DNA of 64,000 nt from Macrosoma leucophasiata (GCA_036365455.1 JAWQUS010000022.1:5146001-5210000); one strand, 5' to 3'; positions 9,849-19,912 are shown, counted from the first letter of the stretch. Made by a program: numbers and translations. Notes: generated by a model not told the origin, from the sequence alone.

Positions 9849-10401
9849 CATGAAGCGCGCATGGCCCCGCGGCTGGTGTAGATCGGAAGCGATCTACTCG
9901 GTTAAGCGATACGGGCGCGGTCGGGTGTGTGATGAGTGACCGCTAGTGACAAATTAAAATGCGCCTTTCCGTGCTTCGGAGGGCACCTTAAGCCGTCGGT
10001 CCGGTTGTTATCGATAGATAGCAGCCGTTAAACCTTGTCGGAGGCCTTATGGGCGATTTGAAAACATCCGACAACGGGTTGGCCGCTAACCCTTGACTGT
10101 TTATTCATCATCCCTCCCTCCGCGCGTGAAGCGCAACAAAAGGGGGGGGATGATTCGGGGGTCGAGGAATGTCCTCCTTCCCCGGGCCTATCTGCCCCGA
10201 GACGTCGGGGGCGTGGTCCTTAACTGGAGATGCTAGCACGCAGAGGAACTCGCTGAAGGAGGCTTCATACACTTCATACACTTTTTTTTTCCCTTTTTTT
10301 TGAGCTTTTGAACTTTTTTTTTTTTTTTTTTCGCTAACCTTTATCTCCACCAACCCAGACGTGCCCAGCAGTGGGACGTATAATGGGTTGCCATTATTAT
10401 A
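9849..10401 (+). mobile_element. S3 SINE split by an insertion
   Basis: Head GAAGCGCGCATGGCCCCGCG, body through GGGTTGGCCGCTAACC (to 10091), then foreign sequence. S3 resumes at 10332 and ends GGGTTGCCATTATTAT. The region containing GTGGTGGAGTAAGCTCC is missing from the second part. Confidence 0.85.
10092..10331. mobile_element. Unidentified insertion in S3, 8-bp duplication
   Basis: About 240 bp flanked by CGCTAACC at 10084-10091 and 10332-10339. It is GC-rich on the left and ends in three T-runs on the right. It has no inverted ends and no recognised family. The minus-strand open frame (lysine-rich, then proline-rich) spans its edges and S3, so it is not a gene. Confidence 0.6.
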
Positions 10402-10474
10402 GGCCGCAGTCATCACTTAACCTCAATGTGAACTGCATGCTCATTCAAATTTTTCACTTTCAACACAAAAAAAA
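10399..10474 (+). repeat. S1 3' fragment, sense
   Basis: AGGCCGCAGTCATCACTTAA to an AACACAAAAAAAA tail, directly against the S3 end. Confidence 0.7.
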
Positions 10475-10502
10475 TCCCTATGATAGTTATTACAGTGCCA
10501 TA

Positions 10503-10697
10503 CAAGGTCAAAATGCAGATGTGTTACCAATCCTGCGGCCTAAGGTGTTATGCCCTTGTGCCGGAAATTACAGGATCGTACATTACCACCTGACCGGAAC
10601 ACAATAGTGCTGAACACTACCATTAAGCGGCAAGTATATTAGGTAATGCGGTGGTGCCTACGCCAGCAAGCTCCGGCACTGGAGCTCTACCACCAGT
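10503..10697 (-). repeat. S1 5' portion, inverted relative to the preceding piece
   Basis: On the minus strand it runs ACTGGTGGTAGAGCTCCAGT to GCATTTTGACCTTG. Together with 10399-10474 it accounts for most of an S1, but the two parts point at each other. Confidence 0.8.
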
Positions 10698-10699
10698 AA

Positions 10700-11284
10700 T
10701 TAAGTGTTATTAGAAAACGAATGAAATAGAGTTAAATATATAATAAACCACGAATGTTATACAGTGCTAGCAAAACAAAGGAATTCATTACATGACCGCA
10801 TAGTTATACCCGTCAAATATCATTATCATAACGAATATTCGACCGAGCAAATATTCTCGTGAATATTCAGAATATTCCCAATATTAATTTAAAATGAACC
10901 GGTGGGTGTATTTGTAAGGAATATTTAATTTTGGCCACGCTAATATTTATCTCGCAGTTTGATTACGAGTTCGTTGTAATTTTATTTCTGTTTCAATATA
11001 AAAAAGGTTAGACCGCACACACATACATAGATAGACCTCTACTGGTTTTATGTGTGACTACATGTTATACCCTAATATGTAAGATTTTTGTAAAAATAAA
11101 TGTTTAAAAAAGTAAATTAAAATAGGCATAAAAACTTACAGTTACATTACTAATTTAAAAAAAAAAAACAATTTCTTCCCTCCAAAACTAGATGGTAACG
11201 CCAGTTATAATAAAACCCAATTAAAGACTTATGCGACACCTACACCTATATCCTTACACCTATCTATACATTCCTCTGTTGCCG
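10700..11284. other. AT-rich, nothing recognised
   Basis: Contains repeated AATATTC words near 10840-10885. No coding frame, no family. Confidence 0.4.
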
Positions 11285-11640
11285 CACATGCACCACAACA
11301 CCGCCAGAGGGCGTGAGAAGAGCCAGTCGTCTTCTAACCGCCGCACGCGCCGCTATGCGTTGCTGAAACCGCCCTGGGACTTTGTGTCTTTGTGTACTAA
11401 ATATTATTGAACATACCGCTAAATATTAACGTGAGCACGCTGTATTGCGCTCCTGTGCTCCGTATATCGCCCCGCTAATTGAACACGTGTGAAAGTGAGT
11501 TCCCGAACGCGGGAAGAATGATCCCGAAGGATTTGTGCGCGCCCCGGCTCGCTTACGCGCCGTAGCTACGTCGCCTGTTCAGCCTGAGGTACGTGCATGT
11601 GTATCCTGTTTCTCTTCCCAGTTCAAACCCCGCATACAGT
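11285..11640. promoter_or_regulatory. CpG-rich non-repeat patch (candidate promoter or exon)
   Basis: Clearly GC- and CpG-richer than its surroundings and not shared with other parts of the window. It contains GCCTGAGGTACGTG, a good match to a splice donor (GAG then GTACGT at about 11589), and TTTCTCTTCCCAG, acceptor-like, about 35 bp later. These are too close to be one intron. I see no long protein frame. This is a guess from composition only. Confidence 0.25.
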
Positions 11641-11850
11641 CCACTTTTACATAAAAAAATTCATCTCATTACACGCGCGTGTTCACTAGATAAGAAGAAA
11701 AAAAAATCTTCAAAGACAAAGTTATTCACTTAGCAGTGCTCCAAGTGCAGTCACTACTGAAAAGAACTCGGCTACCAAAGAAACTCATTAAACTTTTGAC
11801 TTGTGATATGTGGATAGACGTTCCTTATGTTTTTGGTGTGGATTAACAAA

Positions 11851-12545
11851 TCTATATAGGTATATATAAATCAATTGTAGTTCGTTAGTCTCGCTTATAC
11901 TTGAGAACGGCTGGACCGATTTGGATAATTATTTTTGGCACTCAAGGGAAGATTTGAAAGGTGAAGAAATATGAAAAAAGGAGATGTTGCGAGCTCGGCC
12001 CTGGTTCGTACACTTCCTCAAAAAATGGGTATATTAAAGAAGAATCCGAAAAAAATACAATTAATTTATTCAAGAATATATTTTAGAGTTACAACCACAT
12101 TTAATTGAAACGATTTTATCATTTACAACTATGTTAAACATGGCGGCGATACAGCCGACACTTGGGATCAATCGATTTTGATTGTATGTAGAAAATATTA
12201 CTTTTTTCTCCAAGTTCTATAATCAAAATACCATTTAAAAAATGAAAATGTCAAAATGACATCGCCCGCCATATTTGCCATGTTAGTTTTGAGTTGCAAT
12301 TCTAACTGCAAATTATGTTTTGTAACTGCAAACAAAGCTAAATAAGTGAAAATATGCAGTAAAAAACGTTTTATAATGATTTTGCCTGTTTAATGATATT
12401 GTGTACAATACATGGCCGGAGGTCTATACATTTTTGCAACATCTCCATTTAAGGGAAATAGTAGAAACAACAATACCATTTCCACCTACAAATAGTACGT
12501 ACCTATCAAATCTTTGAGGCAACACGAAGTTTGCCGGGTCAGCTG
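11851..12545 (+). mobile_element. Non-autonomous Helitron carrying an M1 insertion
   Basis: Starts TCTATATAGGTATATATAAA, contains TTAGTCTCGCTTATACTTGA, and ends TTGCCGGGTCAGCTGGT (CTGG in place of CTAG). It matches the short Helitron at 62101-62330, but an M1 element interrupts it at 11980-12446. Confidence 0.8.
11980..12446. mobile_element. M1 TIR element, 467 bp
   Basis: Ends GGAGATGTTGC and GCAACATCTCC. A second copy of identical length lies at 32586-33052. There is no coding capacity. The flanks are A-rich on the left and ATTT on the right, and no clear duplication is seen. Confidence 0.85.
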
Positions 12546-12608
12546 GTAAGTTATAGGTACATTTTTCGATTGTGATTTTATACTTTCTAAGAAATTTATT
12601 TCAACAAT

Positions 12609-12919
12609 AACTGCCTCAGTCGCGTAGTGGTAGCAGGCCACTACTATTACGCTGGAGGTCCTGGGTTCGATTCCCGGGTCGGGGACTATCAGAAATAACG
12701 GTTTAATATCCTTTATCTCTGCTTCTTTTGGGATTTTTCCATTTTCTGGAAGTTTCCCAGTACCCCGGAGTTTGGTAATGTGCCCGGAGATGTCAATAAG
12801 CTCGCCACCTGTTAAATGGGCCAAAACGTAACCGGCGAGTCGTGGGTGTTTGCATGTATGATTGAATGCATGCATTTACCTCTGCCTACCCCTTCGGGGA
12901 TTACAGGCGTGAAGTTACG
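12609..12919 (+). mobile_element. S2 SINE, full length
   Basis: A box CGCGTAGTGG, B box GGTTCGATTCC, and tail GGGGATTACAGGCGTGAAG. A perfect 13-bp duplication, TTATTTCAACAAT, lies at 12596-12608 and 12920-12932. Confidence 0.93.
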
Positions 12920-13037
12920 TTATTTCAACAATTTAGACACAATTTTATTTGCATATTTGAGAGCAAGTCTCACCTCCGTTCCATCCACCTCACATTCCTA
13001 TCCGGTCTCCATTGGGATGGAATAAAATAATAGATTT

Positions 13038-13323
13038 ACTGGTGGTAGAGCTCCAGTGACGGAGCTCGCGGGCGTAGGCACCACCGCATTGCCTAATATA
13101 CTTGCCGCTAAATGGTAGTGTTCAGCACTATCGTATTCCGGTCAGGTGGTAATGTACGGCCCTGTAATTTCCGGCACAGAGGCATAACACCTTAAGCCTC
13201 AGGAGTGGTAACGCATCTGCATTTTGACCTTGGTCTTTGTGTGGGTGTATATAGGCTGCAGTCATCACTTAACATCAATGTGAACTGCATGCTTGTTTGC
13301 CACTTCCAGAACATAAAAAAAAA
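13038..13323 (+). mobile_element. S1 retroposon, full length
   Basis: ACTGGTGGTAGAGCTCCAGT to ACTTCCAGAACATA and an A-tail. A short duplication, AGATTT, flanks both sides. It is close to the family consensus, so relatively young. Confidence 0.92.
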
Positions 13324-13404
13324 AGATTTCCTACGGGCCGGGAGTTGGATTCAGTCTGAGCCAGGATTACTTGCGGTGTGACATTTCCCTGCTACATATT
13401 GCTT

Positions 13405-13518
13405 GTTTTATATTATTTCGCATTAACACATGCTTGTGAAATATATTTTATTTAAAGAAAAATGGAAAGAACCCTGGCCTGAAGTCAAATTTTTCTTTCC
13501 ATTTTTCTTTAAATAAAA
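13405..13518. mobile_element. F1 foldback, deleted copy
   Basis: The left arm (GTTTTATATTATTTCGCATT ... AAAAATGGAAAGAA) joins the right arm (CCTGAAGTCAAATTTTTC ... TTTAAATAAAA), with the tRNA-like part lost except for a few bases. A perfect 12-bp duplication, TACATATTGCTT, lies at 13393-13404 and 13519-13530. It shows the two arms that define the family. Confidence 0.85.
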
Positions 13519-13530
13519 TACATATTGCTT

Positions 13531-14067
13531 ATTCGGAAGTAGGTTACCGGAAATTGCGAACATCCTACTTAAATGACAAAGCTTGTGAGCATGGCGTGTT
13601 TTTGAATTTTTTCAAACTACAATTTATTATTAACTTTTTTTTTTAAATCTTAATTTATTTGGTGGCTTTTGTCCACTGTAGGTTGTATTTTTAGCTACGG
13701 ATTTTTTTAAATTATAATTTTTCGAATTATTGCATGTTTATCGGCAATTGAGTCATTTCAAGTTGATAATACTTCTACAAACCGGTGAAAATTAGGCTCA
13801 AACTCAAAACACAAACTCAAAAATTTATTTAATCAGTTGGCAATAATAGAATTTGCTTGTAATAGGTCGCATTACAAATATAAAACTAAAGCGAATAACA
13901 ACTGATACGTTGTTAATATGTCAAAAGTAAACAAACATAAAATAAATAATGGTCCAAAAATACTTAATATAAAAAAAAAGATTCCATTACATACACCTAC
14001 ATACAAACAAAGCTTTTAAAATGGTGTTAAAATTATCAATGATTCCCACTTAAGTAACTTATATTCA
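13531..14067. other. AT-rich, nothing recognised
   Basis: No repeat shared with the rest of the window and no credible frame. Confidence 0.4.
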
Positions 14068-14632
14068 AAACTAGCTGACCCGGCAAAATTTGTATTGCCT
14101 CAGAATGCCATACTGTGTCAAAGGTTTGATAGATACGGACTATTTATATGGGAAAATGAAATTGTGGTTTACTATTTCCCTTCAATTTCTTCATATTTTG
14201 TTACCTTTTAAACCTTCCCTGGAATTCCAAAAATCATTAAATACCAAAAAGTGCCAAATCTGTTCAGCCGTTCTCGAATTTTAGCGAGACTAATTTTTTT
14301 TTTTTTTTTATGTTATAAAAGTGGCAATCAAGCGTGCAGTTCACATTGATGTGAAGTGATGACTGCAGCCTATAGACACCAACACAATGACCAGAGGTCA
14401 AAATGTAAATGCGCTGCCACTCCTGAGGCATTAGGTGTTATGCCTCTGTGCCGGAAATTACAGAGCCGTACATTACCACCTGACCGGAACACGATAGTGC
14501 TTAACACTACCATTTAACGGCAAGTACATTAGGTAATGCGGTGGTGCCTACGCCCGCGAGCTCCGTCACTGGAGCTCTACCACCAGTAAAACTAATGAAC
14601 AGCAATTGATTTTCATATAATAATATAATAAT
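14068..14632 (-). mobile_element. Helitron, minus strand, split by S1
   Basis: The minus-strand 3' end is at ACTAGCTGACCCGGCAAAAT. The text matches 62101-62330 (GAAATTGAAGGGAAATAGT type). S1 is inserted at 14293-14590, and the Helitron resumes with ACTAATGAACAGCAATTGAT. The duplication ACTAAT marks the S1 insertion. Confidence 0.75.
14293..14590 (-). mobile_element. S1 retroposon, full length, nested in Helitron
   Basis: T-run on the left, ACCACCAGT on the right, flanked by ACTAAT. It belongs to a slightly different S1 variant (ATGCGCTGCCACTCCTGAGG with GAGCCGTAC), shared with 16162 and 62994. Confidence 0.9.
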
Positions 14633-14943
14633 ATTTAGATAGATTAATACGAAAAAAGTAAAAATAAGAAGAAAGTTGTTGAGTTTTATAATTAGGATTA
14701 TCTACAGCCCTATTTCAGAACCACAAACGTGGTAATTAAATACCCCAATACAATAGAATGCTTTAATTGCAATGAAGTCTACTAATGAGGGGTTCTTTTT
14801 CTTTTTTTTTTCATTACATAATTAGACGAGATACAAAAGCGATTGGTTATATTTCTCTCATGGAAGAATTATGAAGATGCTTTGATGAGCATTATTTATT
14901 TCGAAGAAATGAGGTTAAGTGTAATGTTTTATCCTTATAAACT
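14633..14943. other. AT-rich, nothing recognised
   Basis: No frame or family seen. Confidence 0.35.
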
Positions 14944-14945
14944 GA

Positions 14946-15310
14946 CTAGCTGACCCGGCAAACTTCGTATTGCCTCAAAATGAAATAATGTGTCAAAGGT
15001 TTGATATTGTATAGGAAAATGAAATTAAATGTAGGGGTTCCCGTGGGAATGAGTGATTTTCCCGCAGTAAAAAGTGGCCTAATTGTTGGCCAGGCTTAGT
15101 ATCTATACACCACAATAAGTATCATTCGAATCGGTCAAGTACAGTATCTTCGGAGATTAGCCTGGACAAAGGGACAAACAGATAGACAAAAAATTTAAAA
15201 ATCATTGAAAAGTGTTCTAATACTATTTTAACATCGCCCCTAATTGGTATTAAAACGTAAATATATACAATGTACAGACACGCGGGTTTTACTGTTTTAT
15301 TATATGTAGG
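14946..15310 (-). mobile_element. Helitron-like fragment
   Basis: Starts ACTAGCTGACCCGGCAAACT, the minus-strand 3' end of the same Helitron group, and continues with ATTGCCTCAAAATG. It then shifts to a different body (GGTTCCCGTGGGAATGAG, ACAAACAGATAGAC), so it is a chimeric or different subfamily. Confidence 0.65.
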
Positions 15311-15632
15311 TATAGATAGTGCCCGCGACTTCGCCCGCGAGCGAATTTATGATTGTTCAGTAACTACCCGGACGAAGTTGTGGGCGCAGATAGTATAAAA
15401 GTAGCCTAAGTTACTCCTTATTACATCAGCTATCTGCCAGTGAAAGTCCCGTCAAAATCGGTCCAGCCGTTCCCAAGATTAGCCCCGCCAAACAGACAGA
15501 CAGACAGACAAAAATTGTAAAAAATGTTGTTTTGGTATATGTTGTATACATACATATGCATTTAGTAAAAAGCAGTTATTTTAATATTAAAAACAGACAC
15601 TCCATTTCTATTTATTTGTATAGATATACGAG
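15311..15632 (-). mobile_element. Non-autonomous Helitron, minus strand
   Basis: The 3' part is GCCCGCGACTTCGCCCGCG. The body has CTATCTGCCAGTGAAAGTCC and an ACAGACAGACAGACAGAC tract. On the minus strand it begins TCTATACAAATAAATAGAAA. It shares its body with 3573 and with both arms of 62611-63256. Confidence 0.75.
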
Positions 15633-15853
15633 TAGATTGAACTTCGCTTCTAAGTGCAAGAGGACCCATTAATTAGCGCAAGAGGACTAAATAATTTACT
15701 CTAGATATTGCGGGAATTGCCATAATCGCCACGCTTGGCATGCGGGTTGGCAATCGTATTGGCGGCAATTTCAGAAAGCTCCAATCAAACGCATTCATAA
15801 CAACATAAGCATAGCACATCACTGATAGAAAAGCAACCTGAGTGGAAAGTTTC

Positions 15854-16140
15854 ACTGATGGTAGAGCTCCAGTGACGGAGCTCGCGGACGTAGGCACCAC
15901 CGCATTACCTAATGTACTTGCCACTTAATGGCAGTGTTCAGGACTATCGTGTTCCGATCAAGTGGTAATGTACGACTCTGTAATTTCAGGCACAGAGGCA
16001 AAACACTTTATGCCTCAGGAGTGGTAACGCATCTGCATTTTGACCTTGGTCTTTGTGTGGATGTCTATAGGCTTCAGTCATCACTTACCATAAATATGAA
16101 CGGCATGCTTGTTTGCCACTTCCATTACATTATAAAAAAA
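15854..16140 (+). mobile_element. S1 retroposon, full length
   Basis: ACTGATGGTAGAGCTCCAGT to CCATTACATTATAAAAAAA. Several private substitutions. Confidence 0.9.
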
Positions 16141-16161
16141 CACAGGATTCTTCATTTTCGA

Positions 16162-16452
16162 ACTCGGTGGTAGAGCTCCAGTGACGGAGCTCGCGGGCGT
16201 AGGCACCACCGCATTACCTAATATACTTGCCGTTAAATGGTAGTGTTCAGCACTATCGTGTTCCGGTCAGGTGGTAATGTACGGCTCTGTAATTTCCGGC
16301 ACAGAGGCATAACACCTAATGCCTCAGGAGTGGCAGCGTATTTGCATTTTGACCTCTGGTCATTGTGTGGGTGTCTATAGGCTGCAGTCATCACTTAACA
16401 TCAATGTGAACTGCACGATTGTTTGCCACTTTTATAACATAAAAAAAAAAAT
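16162..16452 (+). mobile_element. S1 retroposon, full length
   Basis: ACTCGGTGGTAGAGCTCCAG to TTTTATAACATA and an A-tail. It lies 21 bp after the previous copy, in the same direction. Confidence 0.9.
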
Positions 16453-16666
16453 AAGAATAAAAAAGTAAGTTTAAATACAAAGACCTCCCATTATCTTTAT
16501 TGGTCGCTGAGTCGAGAAAATTCTATGAGCATAACTTGTGCGTAAGCTTCCTTATTTGATTATTACATAACTTTAAGGAACTAAGTCAAGTCGAAGGATG
16601 AACATTACTTTATACTGGAGTTTAGAACTGACTCCTTTTAAAGATATAAAAATGTACGAGGTAAAA

Positions 16667-16878
16667 GGAGACGTTCCAAAAATGAATCAGAATCAGAAAC
16701 TCATTTATTCATTTAGCGTGACAGGCACCTCTTATGACACGTCATAAACAAGCAGAATAAATTAAAGTGAATAACAATTGATATACATGTCAAACAAGAT
16801 AAAAATATATGTAAAGTCAAGAATATCACTTCACAATGTATGGAGCTCTGGCCTGCACGATGTACGCTTTATTGAAAG
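16667..16878. mobile_element. M1-type remnant with an insertion
   Basis: GGAGACGTTCCAAAAATG (16667-16684) and ATGTATGGAGCTCTGG..CACGATGTAC (16836-16870) together match one end of the M1-type element at 57430-57775. About 150 bp (AATCAGAATCAGAAACTCAT onward) separates them and is taken to be an insertion. Confidence 0.55.
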
Positions 16879-16880
16879 AC

Positions 16881-17077
16881 TAGCTGAGAAATAACGTGTC
16901 AAAGGTTTTAAAGATACGGACTACTTGTATGGAAAAATGAAATTGTGGTTTTTACTATTTTCCTTCAATTTCTTCATTTTTTCATACCTTTTAAACCTAC
17001 TGTGGGCTTCCAAAAATCATTCAAAACCAAAATTACCCAAATACGTCCAGCCGTTCACGAGATACATATATATTATA
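16881..17077 (-). mobile_element. Helitron fragment hosting mariner
   Basis: GACTAGCTGAGAAATAACGT and the following text match the minus-strand Helitron at 14068. It is cut at ATATATATTATA by the mariner insertion. Confidence 0.65.
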
Positions 17078-18309
17078 AAGGTTGGGGAAAAAGTTTCTTC
17101 GCATTTTTTAATATAATTCAAAACATTTTTTAATATAGTTTATTTAAATTTAACTAAAGTATGAATGTACTATTTTGTTCGATAACCTTTTGCCATCTTG
17201 TAGGTAGGGACATGATCCCATTGCCATAAAAATTTTGGGACTTCTCATCAAAATACCGCGACAAGTGGATTTGGCAGTCCTCTCGTGATGTTAACCTAAC
17301 ATTGCATAAAGAATTCTGAAGAGACCGAAACAGGTGGAAATCTGAAGGTGCAAGGTGAGGACTATACGGCGGATACATTAACACCTCCCAGCCAAACTCT
17401 CTTAATTTTTGCTGAGTGGCTATAGATGTGTGAGGTCTAGCGTTATCATGATGAAACACCACACCCCTTCTGTTGATCAATTCCGGCCGCTTTCTCTCAA
17501 CTTCATGCTTTAATCTCATCAGTTGTTTGCAGTAGAGTTCAGAATCGATAGTCCTGCCTGGTGGTAATAGCTCATAATGAATAATGCCCTTCCAATCCCA
17601 CCACACACACAACATCACCTTATTGCAAGTTAACCCAGGTTTCGCCACAGTCTGTGAAGCCTGACCGGCCTTTGACCACAACCTTTTTCGCACGGTCTTA
17701 TTCGGTTTCATTACGTCGTAATAAAGAATCACAAATGAGTACACGGTTCATTAGGTTTCTTTCAGTGAGCTCGTGAGGTACCCAAATATGGAGCTTTTTT
17801 TGTACCCAGCTTTTTTCAAATGGGCCAAAACTGTTTTGTGATCAATTCTCAGTTCTTCAGCTACGTCGTTACTACTGATATGTCGATCTTGCTCCACCTT
17901 TTCAAAAATGGCATGCATTTTATCCGTAATAGGGCGACCAGAGCGAGGTGCATCTTTGACATCAAAATTTCCGGATTGAAAACGCTTAAACCAAATTTGT
18001 GCTACTCTCACAGACACTGCACTAGGTCCATAAACATCGCAATTTTTTTTCGCGGCCTGCGTTGCATTTTTACCTTTTTTGTAGTAAAATTTTTAAATGT
18101 ATCGAATTTCTTCATTAGATTCACTCATCTTGACAGTACGAAAAACAAATGAAAGTCACATATTTGCCTAATTTGAATTTGGAATTATGTTCTTTAAAAT
18201 TTTAACTTTCACTGATACCAAAACCAGCCAGATACAAATACTACAGCCAAAGAGATTTTATTACAAGTTCATACATACTATAATGCGAAAAGACTTTTTC
18301 CCCAACCTA
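17078..18309 (-). mobile_element. mariner transposon, nearly complete, dead
   Basis: The terminal repeats are AGGTTGGGGAAAAAGT on the left and ACTTTTTCCCCAACCT on the right, beside TA-rich flanks. About 1.23 kb, close to the usual 1.3 kb. The transposase inside is broken (separate entry). Confidence 0.9.
17154..18128 (-). pseudogene. mariner transposase, inactivated
   Basis: The DNA-binding half runs from the ATG at 18128. It contains SVRVAQIWFKRFQSGNF, RSGRP and DVAEELRIDHKTVLAHL. The catalytic half shows VVFHHDNARPHTS (second Asp) and LAPSDFHLF (third Asp, 34 residues later, so DD34D). Damage: a TAA near codon 12, a frameshift after HLKKAGYKK, and a deletion just before KTVRKRLW that removes the segment expected to carry the first catalytic Asp. 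The usual YSPD motif reads YSPH. Normal length is about 345 residues. The match to SETMAR-like cecropia-group mariners is from memory. Confidence 0.9.
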
Positions 18310-18352
18310 TTATATATTTTTTACTACCAAGACAATGTTATTTCACTACGAA

Positions 18353-18623
18353 CATAGAGCAACAGGGGCCACCGGCAGACCGGAGCGAAGTAACTTTCTT
18401 ATTACCGATGCAAAACAGTCTGTCATTTTTGCGCGGGGAAATGCGAAACATACACACACACACAACAAAAATCGTCTATTACTACGAAACTCACACTTTG
18501 ACTTTAACACAATACATAAACAATTTCAGGCATACATTCAAACATCTAGGCGACAGAGGGGAAAGCATACATATGGCTACTTCCCTCCGGCCCGCCGCGG
18601 CCGGTAGCCCGTGTTGCTCTATG
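18353..18623. mobile_element. M2 TIR element, copy 2
   Basis: CATAGAGCAACAGGGGCCAC at the left, GTAGCCCGTGTTGCTCTATG at the right. The flanks ACTACGAA and ACTACAAA form an 8-bp duplication with one mismatch. 8 bp fits hAT or related superfamilies. No transposase. Confidence 0.8.
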
Positions 18624-18741
18624 ACTACAAAAAAAAACCTTGAAATCTAACCGTTTATATTCTTGCCGACATTTAGACAAGTAGTTGTTGAAGCAAGTTA
18701 ACACAGACGCACAGACAGCCAGAGATACTGATAAACAAGTG

Positions 18742-19014
18742 TTATGTATGTATCTTCACGCCAGGTCCCTAACGGGGTAGGCAGAGAGTGTAGAGCGCCA
18801 GATATCCCGGCTCTGACAAACCTCTCGTGCCTCGTCTACTTTCATCATTCTCTTCATGCATGCACGCCGATTCCTAAGACTTTTGATCCCACCATCAGAC
18901 AGAACTCGATCTATTTGGTCATGGTAGGTCAGTCTTGGTCTTCCTGGGCCTCTGCAACCATCCACATTCGCATTGTATATCTGTTTAGTCATTCGCTCAT
19001 TCGACATTCTTTCA
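18742..19014 (-). mobile_element. 5'-truncated RTE-like LINE
   Basis: A minus-strand frame of about 85 residues, from ERMSNERMTKQIYNANVDG through RNRRACMKRMMKVDEAREV to YPVRDLA. It is open and nearly identical to 34241-34603. The 3' end is GGCGTGAAGATACATACATA at the left. It interrupts a Helitron fragment (resuming at 19015). Confidence 0.88.
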
Positions 19015-19105
19015 AAAACATTCAAGACCAAAATTACCCAAATAGGTCCAGCCGTTCTCGAGTTTTAGCGGGACTGACGAACAGCAATTAATTTATATAT
19101 GTATA
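19015..19105 (-). mobile_element. Helitron fragment
   Basis: AACATTCAAGACCAAAATTA..CGTTCTCGAGTTTTAGCGGG matches the 5' half of the minus-strand Helitrons at 14068 and 16881. Confidence 0.6.
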
Positions 19106-19106
19106 T

Positions 19107-19200
19107 ATATTTTACTACCAAGACAATGTTATTTCACTACGAAAATAGAGCAACAGGGGCCACCGGCAGACCGGAGGGAAGTAGCCAAAGCGTTCTTATT
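19107..19200 (+). repeat. Duplicate of the left side of the M2 copy at 18353
   Basis: Repeats 18311-18400, including its unique flank TTTTACTACCAAGACAATGT and the first 40 bp of M2. It therefore copies that specific locus rather than being a new insertion. Confidence 0.7.
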
Positions 19201-19209
19201 ATTTCTTAT

Positions 19210-19445
19210 AAACAAGTGGTCCTATGCGGAATTGCGTTCTTTCGGTACGGAACCCTACAAATCATAAGAAATCTATGAAAGATTAAGAGATCGACTTTTA
19301 TATTATTACTACAACGAGAAAGAAGATACTCATTTTTGCAGCAAAAATATTATTTCTGTCACTAGAAAGTCGGTAATTAGATTTGGTCGGAATAAAACAA
19401 CGAAGTCGTCTCTAGTTAGGTCCGTGGGTCCGTAATGTTATTAGT
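19210..19445 (+). repeat. Local duplication A, copy 1
   Basis: Shares AATTAGATTTGGTCGGAATA, CAACGAAGTCGTCTCTAGTT and AGGTCCG with 20450-20705. It is later split by a T-tailed insertion and a LINE end; its right part resumes at 19620 (GTTGTCGACCAAGATTAAAT) and 19916. Confidence 0.6.
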
Positions 19446-19449
19446 ATAG

Positions 19450-19612
19450 TTTTTTTTTTTTTTTTTTTTCTCCATTTAAAGAGCTTGGTCAAAGACCATG
19501 ACGCTCTGTACGTCCACATGTATTACATTCTTAATTAAAAAAAAAAATAATTAAACAACATTAGCTCATTGACAATTGATATAGTTGCAACAGTATTCTG
19601 GCGTCATGTTTA
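19450..19612 (-). mobile_element. T-tailed retroelement fragment
   Basis: A run of about 19 T, then CTCCATTTAAAGAGCTTGGT, inserted in duplication A relative to its partner at 20640. The orientation implied by the T run is minus. Family not identified. Confidence 0.5.
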
Positions 19613-19662
19613 CATTATTATAGTTGTCGACCAAGATTAAATACGAAAGATTACGTGATACA

Positions 19663-19912
19663 TATATGTAAATTGTATCTTTATTCTATTTATGTAATAA
19701 ATGTGTATACATTTGTATGTACTAGTTATACTAAGTATGAATTATTATTATGCTCTGTATGTCTGTTGTGTCGTGATACCGCCATATAACTTTCTATACT
19801 AGTAATGGTTTAACTGGTAGAGAACGCTCTTAGCGTTAAGTTCGCCATTTGTAACAATATTGTATGTGTATTGTGACAATAAAGACTTATTAAATAAATT
19901 AAAAAAAACAAA
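19663..19912 (+). mobile_element. LINE 3' end (TTGACTGGTAGAGAACG type)
   Basis: Contains TAACTGGTAGAGAACGCTCT..GCGTTAAGTTCGCC, and ends ACAATAAAGACTTATTAAAT with A-rich sequence. Relatives are at 36136 and 41165. It is non-coding 3' UTR, absent at the same place in duplication A copy 2. Confidence 0.65.

Noticed and set aside
10108..10416. Lysine-rich 102-codon frame as a small gene
   Set aside because: It crosses the borders of S3 and its insertion; the lysines come from A-runs.
17154..17744. Active transposase source
   Set aside because: A stop, a frameshift and loss of the region with the first catalytic Asp make it inactive.
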